DNA of 17,891 bases from an uncultured Clostridia bacterium. GTDB lineage: Bacteria > Bacillota > Clostridia > UBA1381 > UMGS1253. Shown here in pieces: positions 6,701 through 13,328 of the stretch; the stretch's first letter is position 1; each line of letters starts with the position of its first letter. The notes under the pieces are model-generated. The model did no database searches and was not told the origin of the DNA. It saw nothing but the letters and a program-made list of their open reading frames with translations. Made by a program: the position numbers and the translations under genes. The stretch covers positions 1 to 17,891 of the forward strand of contig CALAUK010000130.1 in the NCBI GenBank assembly GCA_937892135.1. Reading direction: 5' to 3'.

Positions 6701-7426
6701 TTAAAGCCCCACAATCATTTTTCTTTTTCTTAAAACTGACAAAAACTTTTTAAGGTCAGTGTTTGCCACAAGCTCTTCGGGAAAATTTATTTCGTGAAGC
6801 ATATTTAAAGCTTCCGTAAAATCTCCTACATGAGCTGAGAAATGAGCATCTGAGCCCACAACCACATATATTCCCATCTCTGCACATCTTTTTGCAATAT
6901 GCACACAGTTTTCATTACTTCCCTTACGGTTAAGATGAGAAGCATTGTTTATTTCAATCATCTTGTTTTCTTTTTTTACCTTTGCTAACACCTGGTCTAC
7001 ATTATACTCAAAATCAGGTGTTCCGCTGTGACCTATTATATCAACGAACGGATTATCCAAAACATTTAAATACGCCTGTGTGTGTATCTTTCTTGTTGCA
7101 GGAGTAAATGCATCTCTGTGCATAGATGCTATAACAACATCCAAAGACGATAAAACATGAGGTGGCAAATCCACACTTCCGTCTTCGTCTAAAATACTAA
7201 GCTCTGCACCAAAAAGAATTTTTACTCCGTTTATATCTCTCGGAATGCACTTAGGTGCATTTGAAAAATGCCATATATGAGGAGAATCAGGGGTTGCAGT
7301 CGCATGATTTGTCATCGCTATAGCCTCAAGTCCCACCTCTTTTGCGCGGCGCACATTTTCTTCAAGTGTTGAGTAAGCATGAGCTGATGCATTTGTATGA
7401 GTATGCGTATCAACCAAAATTTGCAT
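6701..7426 (-). CDS. PHP-domain phosphatase/phosphoesterase, YcdX type
   Basis: A 241-residue polymerase-and-histidinol-phosphatase fold enzyme of the YcdX group, with a trinuclear metal site. The expected ligands are all present: H8 and H10 (DTHTH), H16, H41 (TNHA), E75 (GAELS), H103, H133 (IGHSG), D193 and H195 (GSDAH). The order and spacing match E. coli YcdX closely, so it is catalytically competent; the natural substrate of this group is not settled. The frame opens at 7444, but the ATG at 7424-7426 has AAGGAGA about eight bases upstream and leads directly into the first metal motif. It lies 26 bases after hprK and one base before the ROK kinase, so translation of the latter two is probably coupled. 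Confidence 0.88.
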   Translation of the reverse strand: MQILVDTHTHTNASAHAYSTLEENVRRAKEVGLEAIAMTNHATATPDSPHIWHFSNAPKCIPRDINGVKILFGAELSILDEDGSVDLPPHVLSSLDVVIASMHRDAFTPATRKIHTQAYLNVLDNPFVDIIGHSGTPDFEYNVDQVLAKVKKENKMIEINNASHLNRKGSNENCVHIAKRCAEMGIYVVVGSDAHFSAHVGDFTEALNMLHEINFPEELVANTDLKKFLSVLRKRKMIVGL

Positions 7427-7452
7427 GATTCTTTCTCCTTTCATCTTGTGTG

Positions 7453-8388
7453 TTATTTTTCCATCATCTGATTTGTAAGACGGGCAGAAAGCTCCTCTGC
7501 CGCATTAAAGCCCGCTCTCTTCTGACGGTTGTTCATAGCCGCTATTTCAACAATAACAGCAAGGTTTCTGCCGGGACGAACCGGTATTGTAACTGATGGA
7601 ATATCAATTCCTAAAATATTTGTAAACTCATCTGTCATTCCGAGGCGGTCATAGGCTTTTCCTTCCTCCCACTGTTCAAGATTAATAATCATATCAATCT
7701 TTTCAGTTTCTTTAACTGCACCCATACCGAAAAGGCGCCTTATATCAACAATACCTATGCCTCGTATCTCGATAAAATGACGGATAATTTCAGGCGCTGT
7801 TCCGACTAAGGTTTTATCTGAAACTCTTTTAATCTCAACTGCGTCATCTGCAACAAAGCGGTGACCTCTTTTAACAAGCTCAACAGCCGCCTCGCTTTTG
7901 CCGACTCCGCTCTCGCCTAAAATTAAAACTCCCTCGCCGTGAACCTCAACAAGCACGCCGTGCCTTGTAATTCTTGGCGCAAGCTGAACATTAAGATAGC
8001 TTATAAGTGCGCTCATAAATTCTGACGAGCTCTGCGAAGTTCTCACGATTGTTACATCCATCTTTTCTGCCGCCTTATAAAGCTCATCAAACACTTCAAG
8101 AGAACGGGTTATAGTGATAACGGGAATTTTTGTGTCAAGAAGTCGTTCAAATGAAATTTTTCTCTCTTCAGAGCTGAGCGTGCGAAGATACGAAATTTCA
8201 ACCATTCCCAGAATCTGAATTCTCGCCTCGCCGAAATAGTCAAAAAATCCCACAATCTGCATGCCGGGACGGTTTACCTCGCTCGTAGTGATTTTAACAT
8301 CTTCATAATCTTTGGATTGATAAACTACTTCAAGGTTAAATTGTTTTACAACCTGGCTTAATGGAATAGAAAAATTTTCTCCGCTCAT
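7453..8388 (-). CDS. hprK: HPr(Ser) kinase/phosphorylase
   Basis: A 311-residue bifunctional enzyme that phosphorylates Ser46 of HPr when fructose-1,6-bisphosphate is high and dephosphorylates it when phosphate is high, controlling carbon catabolite repression in Gram-positives. The N-terminal domain (1-130) is followed by HGVLVEVHG (143-151), the P-loop GESGVGKS (158-165), the catalytic aspartates in VADD (179-182) and the family signature EIRGIGIVDI (207-216). The length matches Bacillus HprK (about 310). The frame extends 18 bases further to a GTG at 8406, but the ATG at 8386-8388 with AAGGCGG seven bases upstream is preferred. It is the first gene of a seven-gene operon and has its own promoter at 8437-8465. 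No ptsH is in the window. Confidence 0.96.
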   Translation of the reverse strand: MSGENFSIPLSQVVKQFNLEVVYQSKDYEDVKITTSEVNRPGMQIVGFFDYFGEARIQILGMVEISYLRTLSSEERKISFERLLDTKIPVITITRSLEVFDELYKAAEKMDVTIVRTSQSSSEFMSALISYLNVQLAPRITRHGVLVEVHGEGVLILGESGVGKSEAAVELVKRGHRFVADDAVEIKRVSDKTLVGTAPEIIRHFIEIRGIGIVDIRRLFGMGAVKETEKIDMIINLEQWEEGKAYDRLGMTDEFTNILGIDIPSVTIPVRPGRNLAVIVEIAAMNNRQKRAGFNAAEELSARLTNQMMEK

Positions 8389-8436
8389 TTTCTGCCCGCC
8401 TTTCACACTTATATTTTAGCTTGTTTTCACAAAATT

Positions 8437-8465
8437 ATTATACACCTTTTTTTATTGATTGTAAA
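8437..8465 (-). promoter_or_regulatory. Sigma-A promoter of the hprK operon
   Basis: Minus strand: -35 TTTACA (8460-8465), a 17-base A-rich spacer and a perfect -10 TATAAT (8437-8442). Transcription would start near 8430, about 42 bases ahead of hprK. All downstream gaps to the ECF gene are under 30 bases, so it is likely to drive all seven genes. I see no terminator between the rlmB stop and this promoter. Confidence 0.8.
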
Positions 8466-8486
8466 TAAATATGTTGTTAATTTTTG

Positions 8487-9245
8487 TTAAACTCTTCTCT
8501 GTCTTAATGCTTCGTACATTAAAACTCCTGCGGCAACAGAAGCATTTAAGCTGTTAACCTTACCCTTCATGGGAATTCTTACGCAAAAATCGCAGCTTTC
8601 TCTGACTAACCTCTGCATTCCCTCTCCCTCAGAGCCTATAACTATCGCAAGAGGCCCTTTTAAATCTGCATCATACATCTCGTTTTCGCCCGTAGCATCT
8701 GTTCCGCAAACCCAAAGCCCCGCCTTTTTCAAATCCTCAATGGTTCTTGAAAGGTTTGTCACCTTGCAAACGCTCATATGCTCGGTTGCGCCTGCCGCCG
8801 CTTTTGCACAAGCCGCAGAAAGGCCCACGCTTCTGTGCTTAGGTATTATTATTCCGTGCACACCGCAACATTCAGCCGTTCTTATTATAGAGCCTAAATT
8901 ATGCGCATCGTTTAATGAATCGCATATAATTATAAAAGGCGGCTCGCCTTTTTCTTCTGCCTTTTTTAAAATATCTTTTACGGAAACATAGTTTGCCTGA
9001 GCTACATAGGCGATAATGCCCTGATGCGCTCCGGTTGTGCTTATCTGGTCAAGTTTTTTTCTCTCAACCTCGGAAACAAGAATTTTTTTCTCCCTTGCAA
9101 GAGCTAAAATTCTCGTAACAGAGCCTTTTGTATCTCCTTTGGCAACAAGAATTTTATCTATCTGCCTTCCTGCCTTTAAAGCCTCAAAAACAGGGTTTCT
9201 TCCCTCAAGCATATCCTCTCTTATTTCTTCTCTTAACTCTTTCAT
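8487..9245 (-). CDS. rlmB: 23S rRNA (guanosine-2'-O)-methyltransferase, RlmB/TrmH family
   Basis: A 252-residue SPOUT-class methyltransferase that uses SAM to methylate ribose. An N-terminal substrate-binding domain (about 12-90, starting LEGRNPVFEAL) precedes the knotted catalytic domain. Motif 1 is NLGSIIRTAE (116-125, with N116 and R122), motif 2 is IGSEGEGM (203-210, with E206) and motif 3 is IPMKGKVNSLNASVAAGV (224-241). This matches the RlmB group (G2251 in E. coli), although the related YacO/TrmH proteins are hard to tell apart by eye. The frame is open to 9269, but the ATG at 9243-9245 has GGAGG six bases upstream. That ribosome binding site follows directly on the U-tract of the lysC terminator. 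No separate promoter is obvious. Confidence 0.9.
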   Translation of the reverse strand: MKELREEIREDMLEGRNPVFEALKAGRQIDKILVAKGDTKGSVTRILALAREKKILVSEVERKKLDQISTTGAHQGIIAYVAQANYVSVKDILKKAEEKGEPPFIIICDSLNDAHNLGSIIRTAECCGVHGIIIPKHRSVGLSAACAKAAAGATEHMSVCKVTNLSRTIEDLKKAGLWVCGTDATGENEMYDADLKGPLAIVIGSEGEGMQRLVRESCDFCVRIPMKGKVNSLNASVAAGVLMYEALRQRRV

Positions 9246-9256
9246 AACTACCCTCC

Positions 9257-9293
9257 AAAACAAAAACAAGGGCTGTATAAAACCTACAGCCCT
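9257..9293 (-). terminator. Intrinsic terminator after lysC
   Basis: A 9-bp perfect stem, AGGGCTGTA (9269-9277) with TACAGCCCT (9285-9293), and a 7-base loop. On the minus strand it is followed by a broken U-tract, TTGTTTTTGTTTT (9257-9268... reading downward). It begins 14 bases after the lysC stop. The rlmB Shine-Dalgarno sequence begins immediately after the tract. Confidence 0.8.
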
Positions 9294-9306
9294 GTGCTCT
9301 ATTTTA

Positions 9307-10524
9307 TTAGTTTAATTTACCCATATCAAACTGGTCATGAATTGCAACAACTGCTTTTTCAGCGTCTTTTCTGTCGATAAGAACAGAAACCTTGATTTCG
9401 CTTGTAGCAATCATGTGTATGTTAATATGAGCTTTGTAAAGGGCTTCAAACATACCCGATGCAACGCCGGGATTTGTTACCATGCCTGCGCCTACGATAG
9501 ATACCTTAGACACATTTGCATCCCACAAAACTTCTTTTGCACCGATAGCTGCGCTGTTATCATTAATAACCTTAAGTGCCTCGTCAAGATTTGATTCAGC
9601 AACGGTAAAGCTAATATCCTTTGTTCCGTTTCTGCCAAGAGACTGAATAATAAGGTCAACATTTATATTGTGCTTTGCAAGAATTGAGAAAATTGAAAAT
9701 GCCTTCCCGGGAGTGTCTGCCACCTCTGTAAGAGAAATTCTTGCTGTATCATTATCACGGGTTACGCCCCTAACTAACATTTTTTCCACGTCACTTACCT
9801 CCTTAACTATTGTGCCTTCAGCCTTATGAAGACTTGAAAGAACTTTAAGCTTAACATTATATTTTTTTGCCATTTCTACTGAACGGTTGTTTAATACGTT
9901 TGCACCTAAGCTTGCAAGCTCAAGCATCTCATCGTATGAGATTTCATCAAGCTTTGCCGCATCTTTTACTATTCTCGGGTCAGCAGTATACACGCCGTCA
10001 ACGTCCGTGTAAATCTCGCAAACATCTGCCTTAAGCGCCGCCGCAAGTGCAACCGCTGATGTATCTGAGCCGCCTCTTCCAAGTGTTGTAATATCGTCAT
10101 ACTTGTTTATTCCCTGGAAGCCAGCCACAATAACAATATTTTTTCTTCCAAGCTCAAGCTCTAATCTTTCTGTGTTAATCTTTGAAAGACGTGCTATACC
10201 GTAATTGGCATTAGTCTGCATTCCTGCCTGCCAGCCTGTAAGTGAAATTACAGGAAAACCTAAAGACTCTATAGCCATAGCAAGAAGCGAAATAGAAATC
10301 TGCTCGCCGGTAGCCAAAAGCATATCCATCTCTCTCTTTGAAGGCTTTTTGTTAATTTCCTTCGCCTTTTCAATCAAATCATCTGTTGTGTCGCCCTGAG
10401 CAGACACTACAACAACTACATCATTACCATCTTTATATGTCTCTGTAATTGTGCGGGCAACATTAAAAACTCTTTCGGCATTCGCAACAGAAGAACCACC
10501 GAATTTCTGAACAACCAAACCCAC
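9307..10524 (-). CDS. lysC: Aspartate kinase, class II with two ACT domains
   Basis: A 405-residue aspartokinase, catalysing ATP-dependent phosphorylation of aspartate, the first step to lysine, threonine and methionine. The kinase domain starts QKFGGSSVAN (6-15) and contains TTLGRGGSDTSAVALA and the GVYTADPRIV loop. Two C-terminal ACT domains follow, the first around VADTPGKAFSIFSILAKHNI and the second around VGAGMVTNPGVASGMFEALY, giving the usual monofunctional Gram-positive layout of about 400 residues. The start is GTG at 10522-10524, with AAGGAGG eight bases upstream. It follows hom by 58 bases in a thrR-hom-lysC cluster, so this isozyme probably serves threonine synthesis. Which amino acid inhibits it cannot be read from the sequence. 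An internal alternative start for a separate beta subunit was not assessed. Confidence 0.95.
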   Translation of the reverse strand: MGLVVQKFGGSSVANAERVFNVARTITETYKDGNDVVVVVSAQGDTTDDLIEKAKEINKKPSKREMDMLLATGEQISISLLAMAIESLGFPVISLTGWQAGMQTNANYGIARLSKINTERLELELGRKNIVIVAGFQGINKYDDITTLGRGGSDTSAVALAAALKADVCEIYTDVDGVYTADPRIVKDAAKLDEISYDEMLELASLGANVLNNRSVEMAKKYNVKLKVLSSLHKAEGTIVKEVSDVEKMLVRGVTRDNDTARISLTEVADTPGKAFSIFSILAKHNINVDLIIQSLGRNGTKDISFTVAESNLDEALKVINDNSAAIGAKEVLWDANVSKVSIVGAGMVTNPGVASGMFEALYKAHINIHMIATSEIKVSVLIDRKDAEKAVVAIHDQFDMGKLN

Positions 10525-10582
10525 TTTGTTTGCCTCCTTAATTTATCTTTTCACTGCTCTCGCAGATACTATATAATATTTA

Positions 10583-11773
10583 TTATAACATTACTCTGAT
10601 ACAGCTTATAATTCCTATATCTGCATCAGCAAGTTGTTTTTCAAGCTCTTTTTCTTTTCCTGGCTTTGTTATAAACGAGCTCTCGCCTGAGAATACTGCG
10701 CCATCAAAAATAGCCGCCTCTTTTTCCTTAATTGCGCCGTCGCATCTTACGAAAAGCTTGATTTCGGCTTCTCTTGAATCAGCTGCGAAGTCTTTTGCCT
10801 CTTCCCAGATAAAGCCCTTGTTTTTATCGCATTTTGCAATATCAATAACATCGCCTACAACTGCACTTGCAGTCGGAAGCTTGCCCGCTCCGGGGCCATA
10901 AAACATTACATCGCCTACGGCATTGCCTCTTACCATTATACCGTTAAACACATCGTCAACTCCGGAAAGAGGAGAAGATTTTGGAACAAGCATAGGTGAA
11001 ACTCTGCAAAGAGCCTTGCCGTCCACCAATGTTGTGTAGCCAATAAGCTTAATCACATATCCAAGCTTTGCTGCCATATCAACGTCATCTAATGTTATTT
11101 TTGTAATACCCTCAGTATATACGCTCTTAACATCAACGCCCTTGCCGAATGCAAGAGAAGATAAAATGCAGATTTTTCTTGCCGCATCGTGACCTTCAAC
11201 GTCAGCTGCGGGATTTCTTTCAGCATAACCTTTTTCCTGAGCCTCCGAAAGCGCCGCCTCAAAAGAAACTCCCTCTTTAATCATCTTTGTTAAGATATAG
11301 TTTGTAGTACCGTTAAGGATACCGAAAATCTCAACAACCTCGTTTCCTGCAAGGCAGTTATGCAAAGGTCTTATTACGGGAATACCGCCGCCAACACTTG
11401 CTTCAAACAAGTAGTTAATATCTTTTTCTTCGGCAATCTTTAAAAGCTCTGTTCCGTGTGTTGCAACAAGCTCTTTATTACTTGTAACAACGCTTTTTCC
11501 TGCCAAAAGAGAAGACTTTGTAAAATCATAAGCAGGATTTACTCCGCCCATAGTCTCAACAACAACAGAAATTTCACTGTCATTTAAAATATCGTTAAAA
11601 TCCTTTGTAAAAATTTCTTTTCTGGGGTGGTTTTCAAAATCTCTTAAGTCCAAAACCCTTTTAACATTTATCTCTTTTCCTGAGCGCTTTTTGATGCCCT
11701 CTTTGTTCATTTCAAGAACATCATACACGCCGGAGCCAACAACTCCGTATCCCAAAATTGCAATATTTATCAT
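10583..11773 (-). CDS. hom: Homoserine dehydrogenase with shortened C-terminal domain
   Basis: A 396-residue NAD(P)-dependent enzyme reducing aspartate semialdehyde to homoserine, the branch point to threonine and methionine. Seen are the nucleotide-binding loop GYGVVGSG (8-15), TSNKELVA (97-104), GILNGTTNYIL (151-161), the catalytic region ADVEGHDAARK (190-200) and YGPGAGKLPTASAVVGD (292-308). Bacillus Hom has about 433 residues with a complete ACT domain. Here the last 60 residues keep only the first strand (KLFVRC, 339-344) and the end (SSFITK and SCIRVML), without the D-x-PGV loop and helix. Feedback control through this domain may therefore be reduced or different. The ribosome binding site is weak (TAGGA near the ATG). 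It lies 38 bases after thrR. Confidence 0.95.
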   Translation of the reverse strand: MINIAILGYGVVGSGVYDVLEMNKEGIKKRSGKEINVKRVLDLRDFENHPRKEIFTKDFNDILNDSEISVVVETMGGVNPAYDFTKSSLLAGKSVVTSNKELVATHGTELLKIAEEKDINYLFEASVGGGIPVIRPLHNCLAGNEVVEIFGILNGTTNYILTKMIKEGVSFEAALSEAQEKGYAERNPAADVEGHDAARKICILSSLAFGKGVDVKSVYTEGITKITLDDVDMAAKLGYVIKLIGYTTLVDGKALCRVSPMLVPKSSPLSGVDDVFNGIMVRGNAVGDVMFYGPGAGKLPTASAVVGDVIDIAKCDKNKGFIWEEAKDFAADSREAEIKLFVRCDGAIKEKEAAIFDGAVFSGESSFITKPGKEKELEKQLADADIGIISCIRVML

Positions 11774-11811
11774 TTTTCCTACGCCTTTCTTTTTGCCTTA
11801 CGCAATTTATT

Positions 11812-12258
11812 TTACTCTCCTGAGGTAATCTCCGCTTTTTTAACGTGCTCAATCGCTCTTAGCTTTTTAAGAAGAGAAGCAGCACTTATGTCCATTCCCT
11901 CAATTCGAAGACAAACAGTAATAATCGCTCCGCCATTTACGGGAATACTCTGGTTAATCGTAAGCACATTTGCTTTCTGGGAAGCCAAAACCTTTAATAT
12001 GCACGATAAAACGCCCGGCTCATCTGCAACCTCGAAAAACAAAGTTATAATACTGTCTTTATTTGCCTCCTCAACAGGAAACACACAATCTTTATATTTA
12101 TAAAAAGCCGAACGGCTTATTTTAAGCTTTTCCGCAGCTTCGCTTGCCGTTTTGCATCTGCCGGTTTTTAAAAGCCTTTTTGCCTCTAAAACCTTGGTAA
12201 AAATCTCAGGCAGAACCGCAGAATCGACCAAAAGATACTTAGTGTCCTCTTTTAACAA
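11812..12258 (-). CDS. thrR: ACT-domain regulator, ThrR/PheB (UPF0735) family
   Basis: A 148-residue protein with an N-terminal helix-turn-helix-like region (about 32-58, TASEAAEKLKISRSAFYKYKD) and a C-terminal ACT domain (about 70-148, with VADEPGVLSCILKVLA). It matches the UPF0735 family. The Bacillus member ThrR is a DNA-binding repressor of the hom and thrCB genes. Its place directly ahead of hom and lysC fits the same role, with the ACT domain a plausible amino-acid sensor. The start is an unusual TTG at 12256-12258, supported by AGGAGG eight bases upstream and by the family's N-terminus (YLLVDSAVLPEIF). A small Arg-rich reading frame in the leader overlaps its start by seven bases. Confidence 0.88.
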   Translation of the reverse strand: MLKEDTKYLLVDSAVLPEIFTKVLEAKRLLKTGRCKTASEAAEKLKISRSAFYKYKDCVFPVEEANKDSIITLFFEVADEPGVLSCILKVLASQKANVLTINQSIPVNGGAIITVCLRIEGMDISAASLLKKLRAIEHVKKAEITSGE

Positions 12259-12312
12259 GCTATCCGCCTCCTAACTGTACGCTTACGGCGCACATTTGTC
12301 CTCATAGAAAAG

Positions 12313-12342
12313 ATAATAGCACACAGACACCTGCTTTGTCAA
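12313..12342 (-). promoter_or_regulatory. Sigma-A promoter of thrR-hom-lysC
   Basis: Minus strand: perfect -35 TTGACA (12337-12342), an 18-base spacer and -10 TATTAT (12313-12318). A run of A and T directly upstream of the -35 (about 12343-12370) could act as an UP element. The predicted start, near 12306, falls almost on an ATG that opens a 17-codon frame. Confidence 0.7.
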
Positions 12343-12383
12343 GGTTTTTTTAAAAAATTTTCTTCTTTTTTTCACTAAATTCG

Positions 12384-12412
12384 GCAGGATTTTATTTGTT
12401 GGTGTAGAAGTT
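12384..12412 (+). promoter_or_regulatory. Sigma-H-like promoter ahead of the yycI-ygiQ-folD group
   Basis: Plus strand: GCAGGATTT (12384-12392), an 11-base spacer and GTAGAAGTT (12404-12412). This fits the sporulation sigma-H consensus (RnAGGAwWW, 11-12 bases, RnnGAATwW) at all but one defined position. The heptamer TTCGGCA (12380-12386), which overlaps its upstream edge, differs by one base from a Spo0A box in reverse orientation (TTCGACA). No comparable sigma-A promoter was seen for this strand. The call rests on motif matching by eye. Confidence 0.5.
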
Positions 12413-12486
12413 ATACAAGTAGGCTGTTTTTTATGGGTTTTTTTAATAAATAGCAACAAAAACCGCTGTTTGAAAGGAGAGTTAAA

Positions 12487-13311
12487 ATGGATTGGTCGGG
12501 CGCAAAAAATTGGCTTATTCTGCTTTTTGCAGGTCTTAATATTTTTCTTATATGCACGCTTGTGTCCGTTAACTCAAATGCGGGAACAGTCAAAAAGGAC
12601 ACTATTTTAAAAACAGTGGAAATTCTTTCGTCAAACGGAATCTCAATAGATGAAGCTGTTATAAATCCTAAAATACCTAAGCTTAACAGCGTTGAAGTTG
12701 AAAATGCCATAGGCGACAAAAAGGCTTTTGCAAAAAAGCTTTTAGGCGATGGATTTACTGAGGATAACGATTTATACACAAAAGAAGAAAAATCAGTTCG
12801 TTTTTTTGAAAACAGCTTTTCATACAAAAATTCAAAACCTGATGACCCCATATCAGACCTTAACTCTTTAACTGTGAAAGAAAAAGTGTCGTCTTTCCTT
12901 TCGGGGCTTGGTATTTCTGTTGTGTCAGCTGAAAGCGTTGCCACGGAAAACAACGGAAACTTTACAGTAACCTTTTACCAGAGGCTTGATAAATATTCTC
13001 TTTTTGATTCATATATAACCGTAAATCTTTCAAAAGACGGTATTTCTCTGATCGAGGGAAGCTGGTTTTATACTGCGCAGGACCAAAGCAGTGTTAAAAC
13101 CTCTGCAAGCAGAGTAACTCCTGCGACTTCCGCCTTGATTGACTTTATTTCAGATGAAAAAAGAATTTCAAACAATTCAACAAAAGTAACAGACGTAACA
13201 ATAGGCTATACCTCGGGTGACAGTATGGAATATCATACTCACGCTTCGGCTATCCCCGTCTGGAGAATAAAAACCTCTGACGGACATTGTTACTATTTCG
13301 ATGCACGTTAA
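12487..13311 (+). CDS. yycI: YycI-like membrane-anchored regulatory protein
   Basis: A 274-residue protein with a short cytoplasmic start (MDWSGAKNW), one membrane segment (about 8-28) and an extracellular domain. The opening, with MDW, a basic residue and a hydrophobic run ending LNIFL, is the hallmark of YycI proteins. In Bacillus these sit in a complex with YycH and the WalK kinase and modulate the WalRK cell-wall response. The C-terminal part ends with a PVWRIKTSDGHCYYFDA strand typical of YycI/YycH-like domains. Sequence outside these ends is not distinctive, so the family call is good but not certain. None of walR, walK, yycH or yycJ is beside it. AAAGGAGA is six bases from the ATG. It is followed 17 bases later by the radical SAM gene. 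Confidence 0.7.
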   Translation: MDWSGAKNWLILLFAGLNIFLICTLVSVNSNAGTVKKDTILKTVEILSSNGISIDEAVINPKIPKLNSVEVENAIGDKKAFAKKLLGDGFTEDNDLYTKEEKSVRFFENSFSYKNSKPDDPISDLNSLTVKEKVSSFLSGLGISVVSAESVATENNGNFTVTFYQRLDKYSLFDSYITVNLSKDGISLIEGSWFYTAQDQSSVKTSASRVTPATSALIDFISDEKRISNNSTKVTDVTIGYTSGDSMEYHTHASAIPVWRIKTSDGHCYYFDAR

Positions 13312-13328
13312 GCCAAGGAGGCTTTCTT

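Noticed and set aside
12411..12953. 180-codon open frame on the minus strand
   Set aside because: Opposite the YycI-like gene, serine- and phenylalanine-rich antisense composition, no family resemblance and no ribosome binding site.
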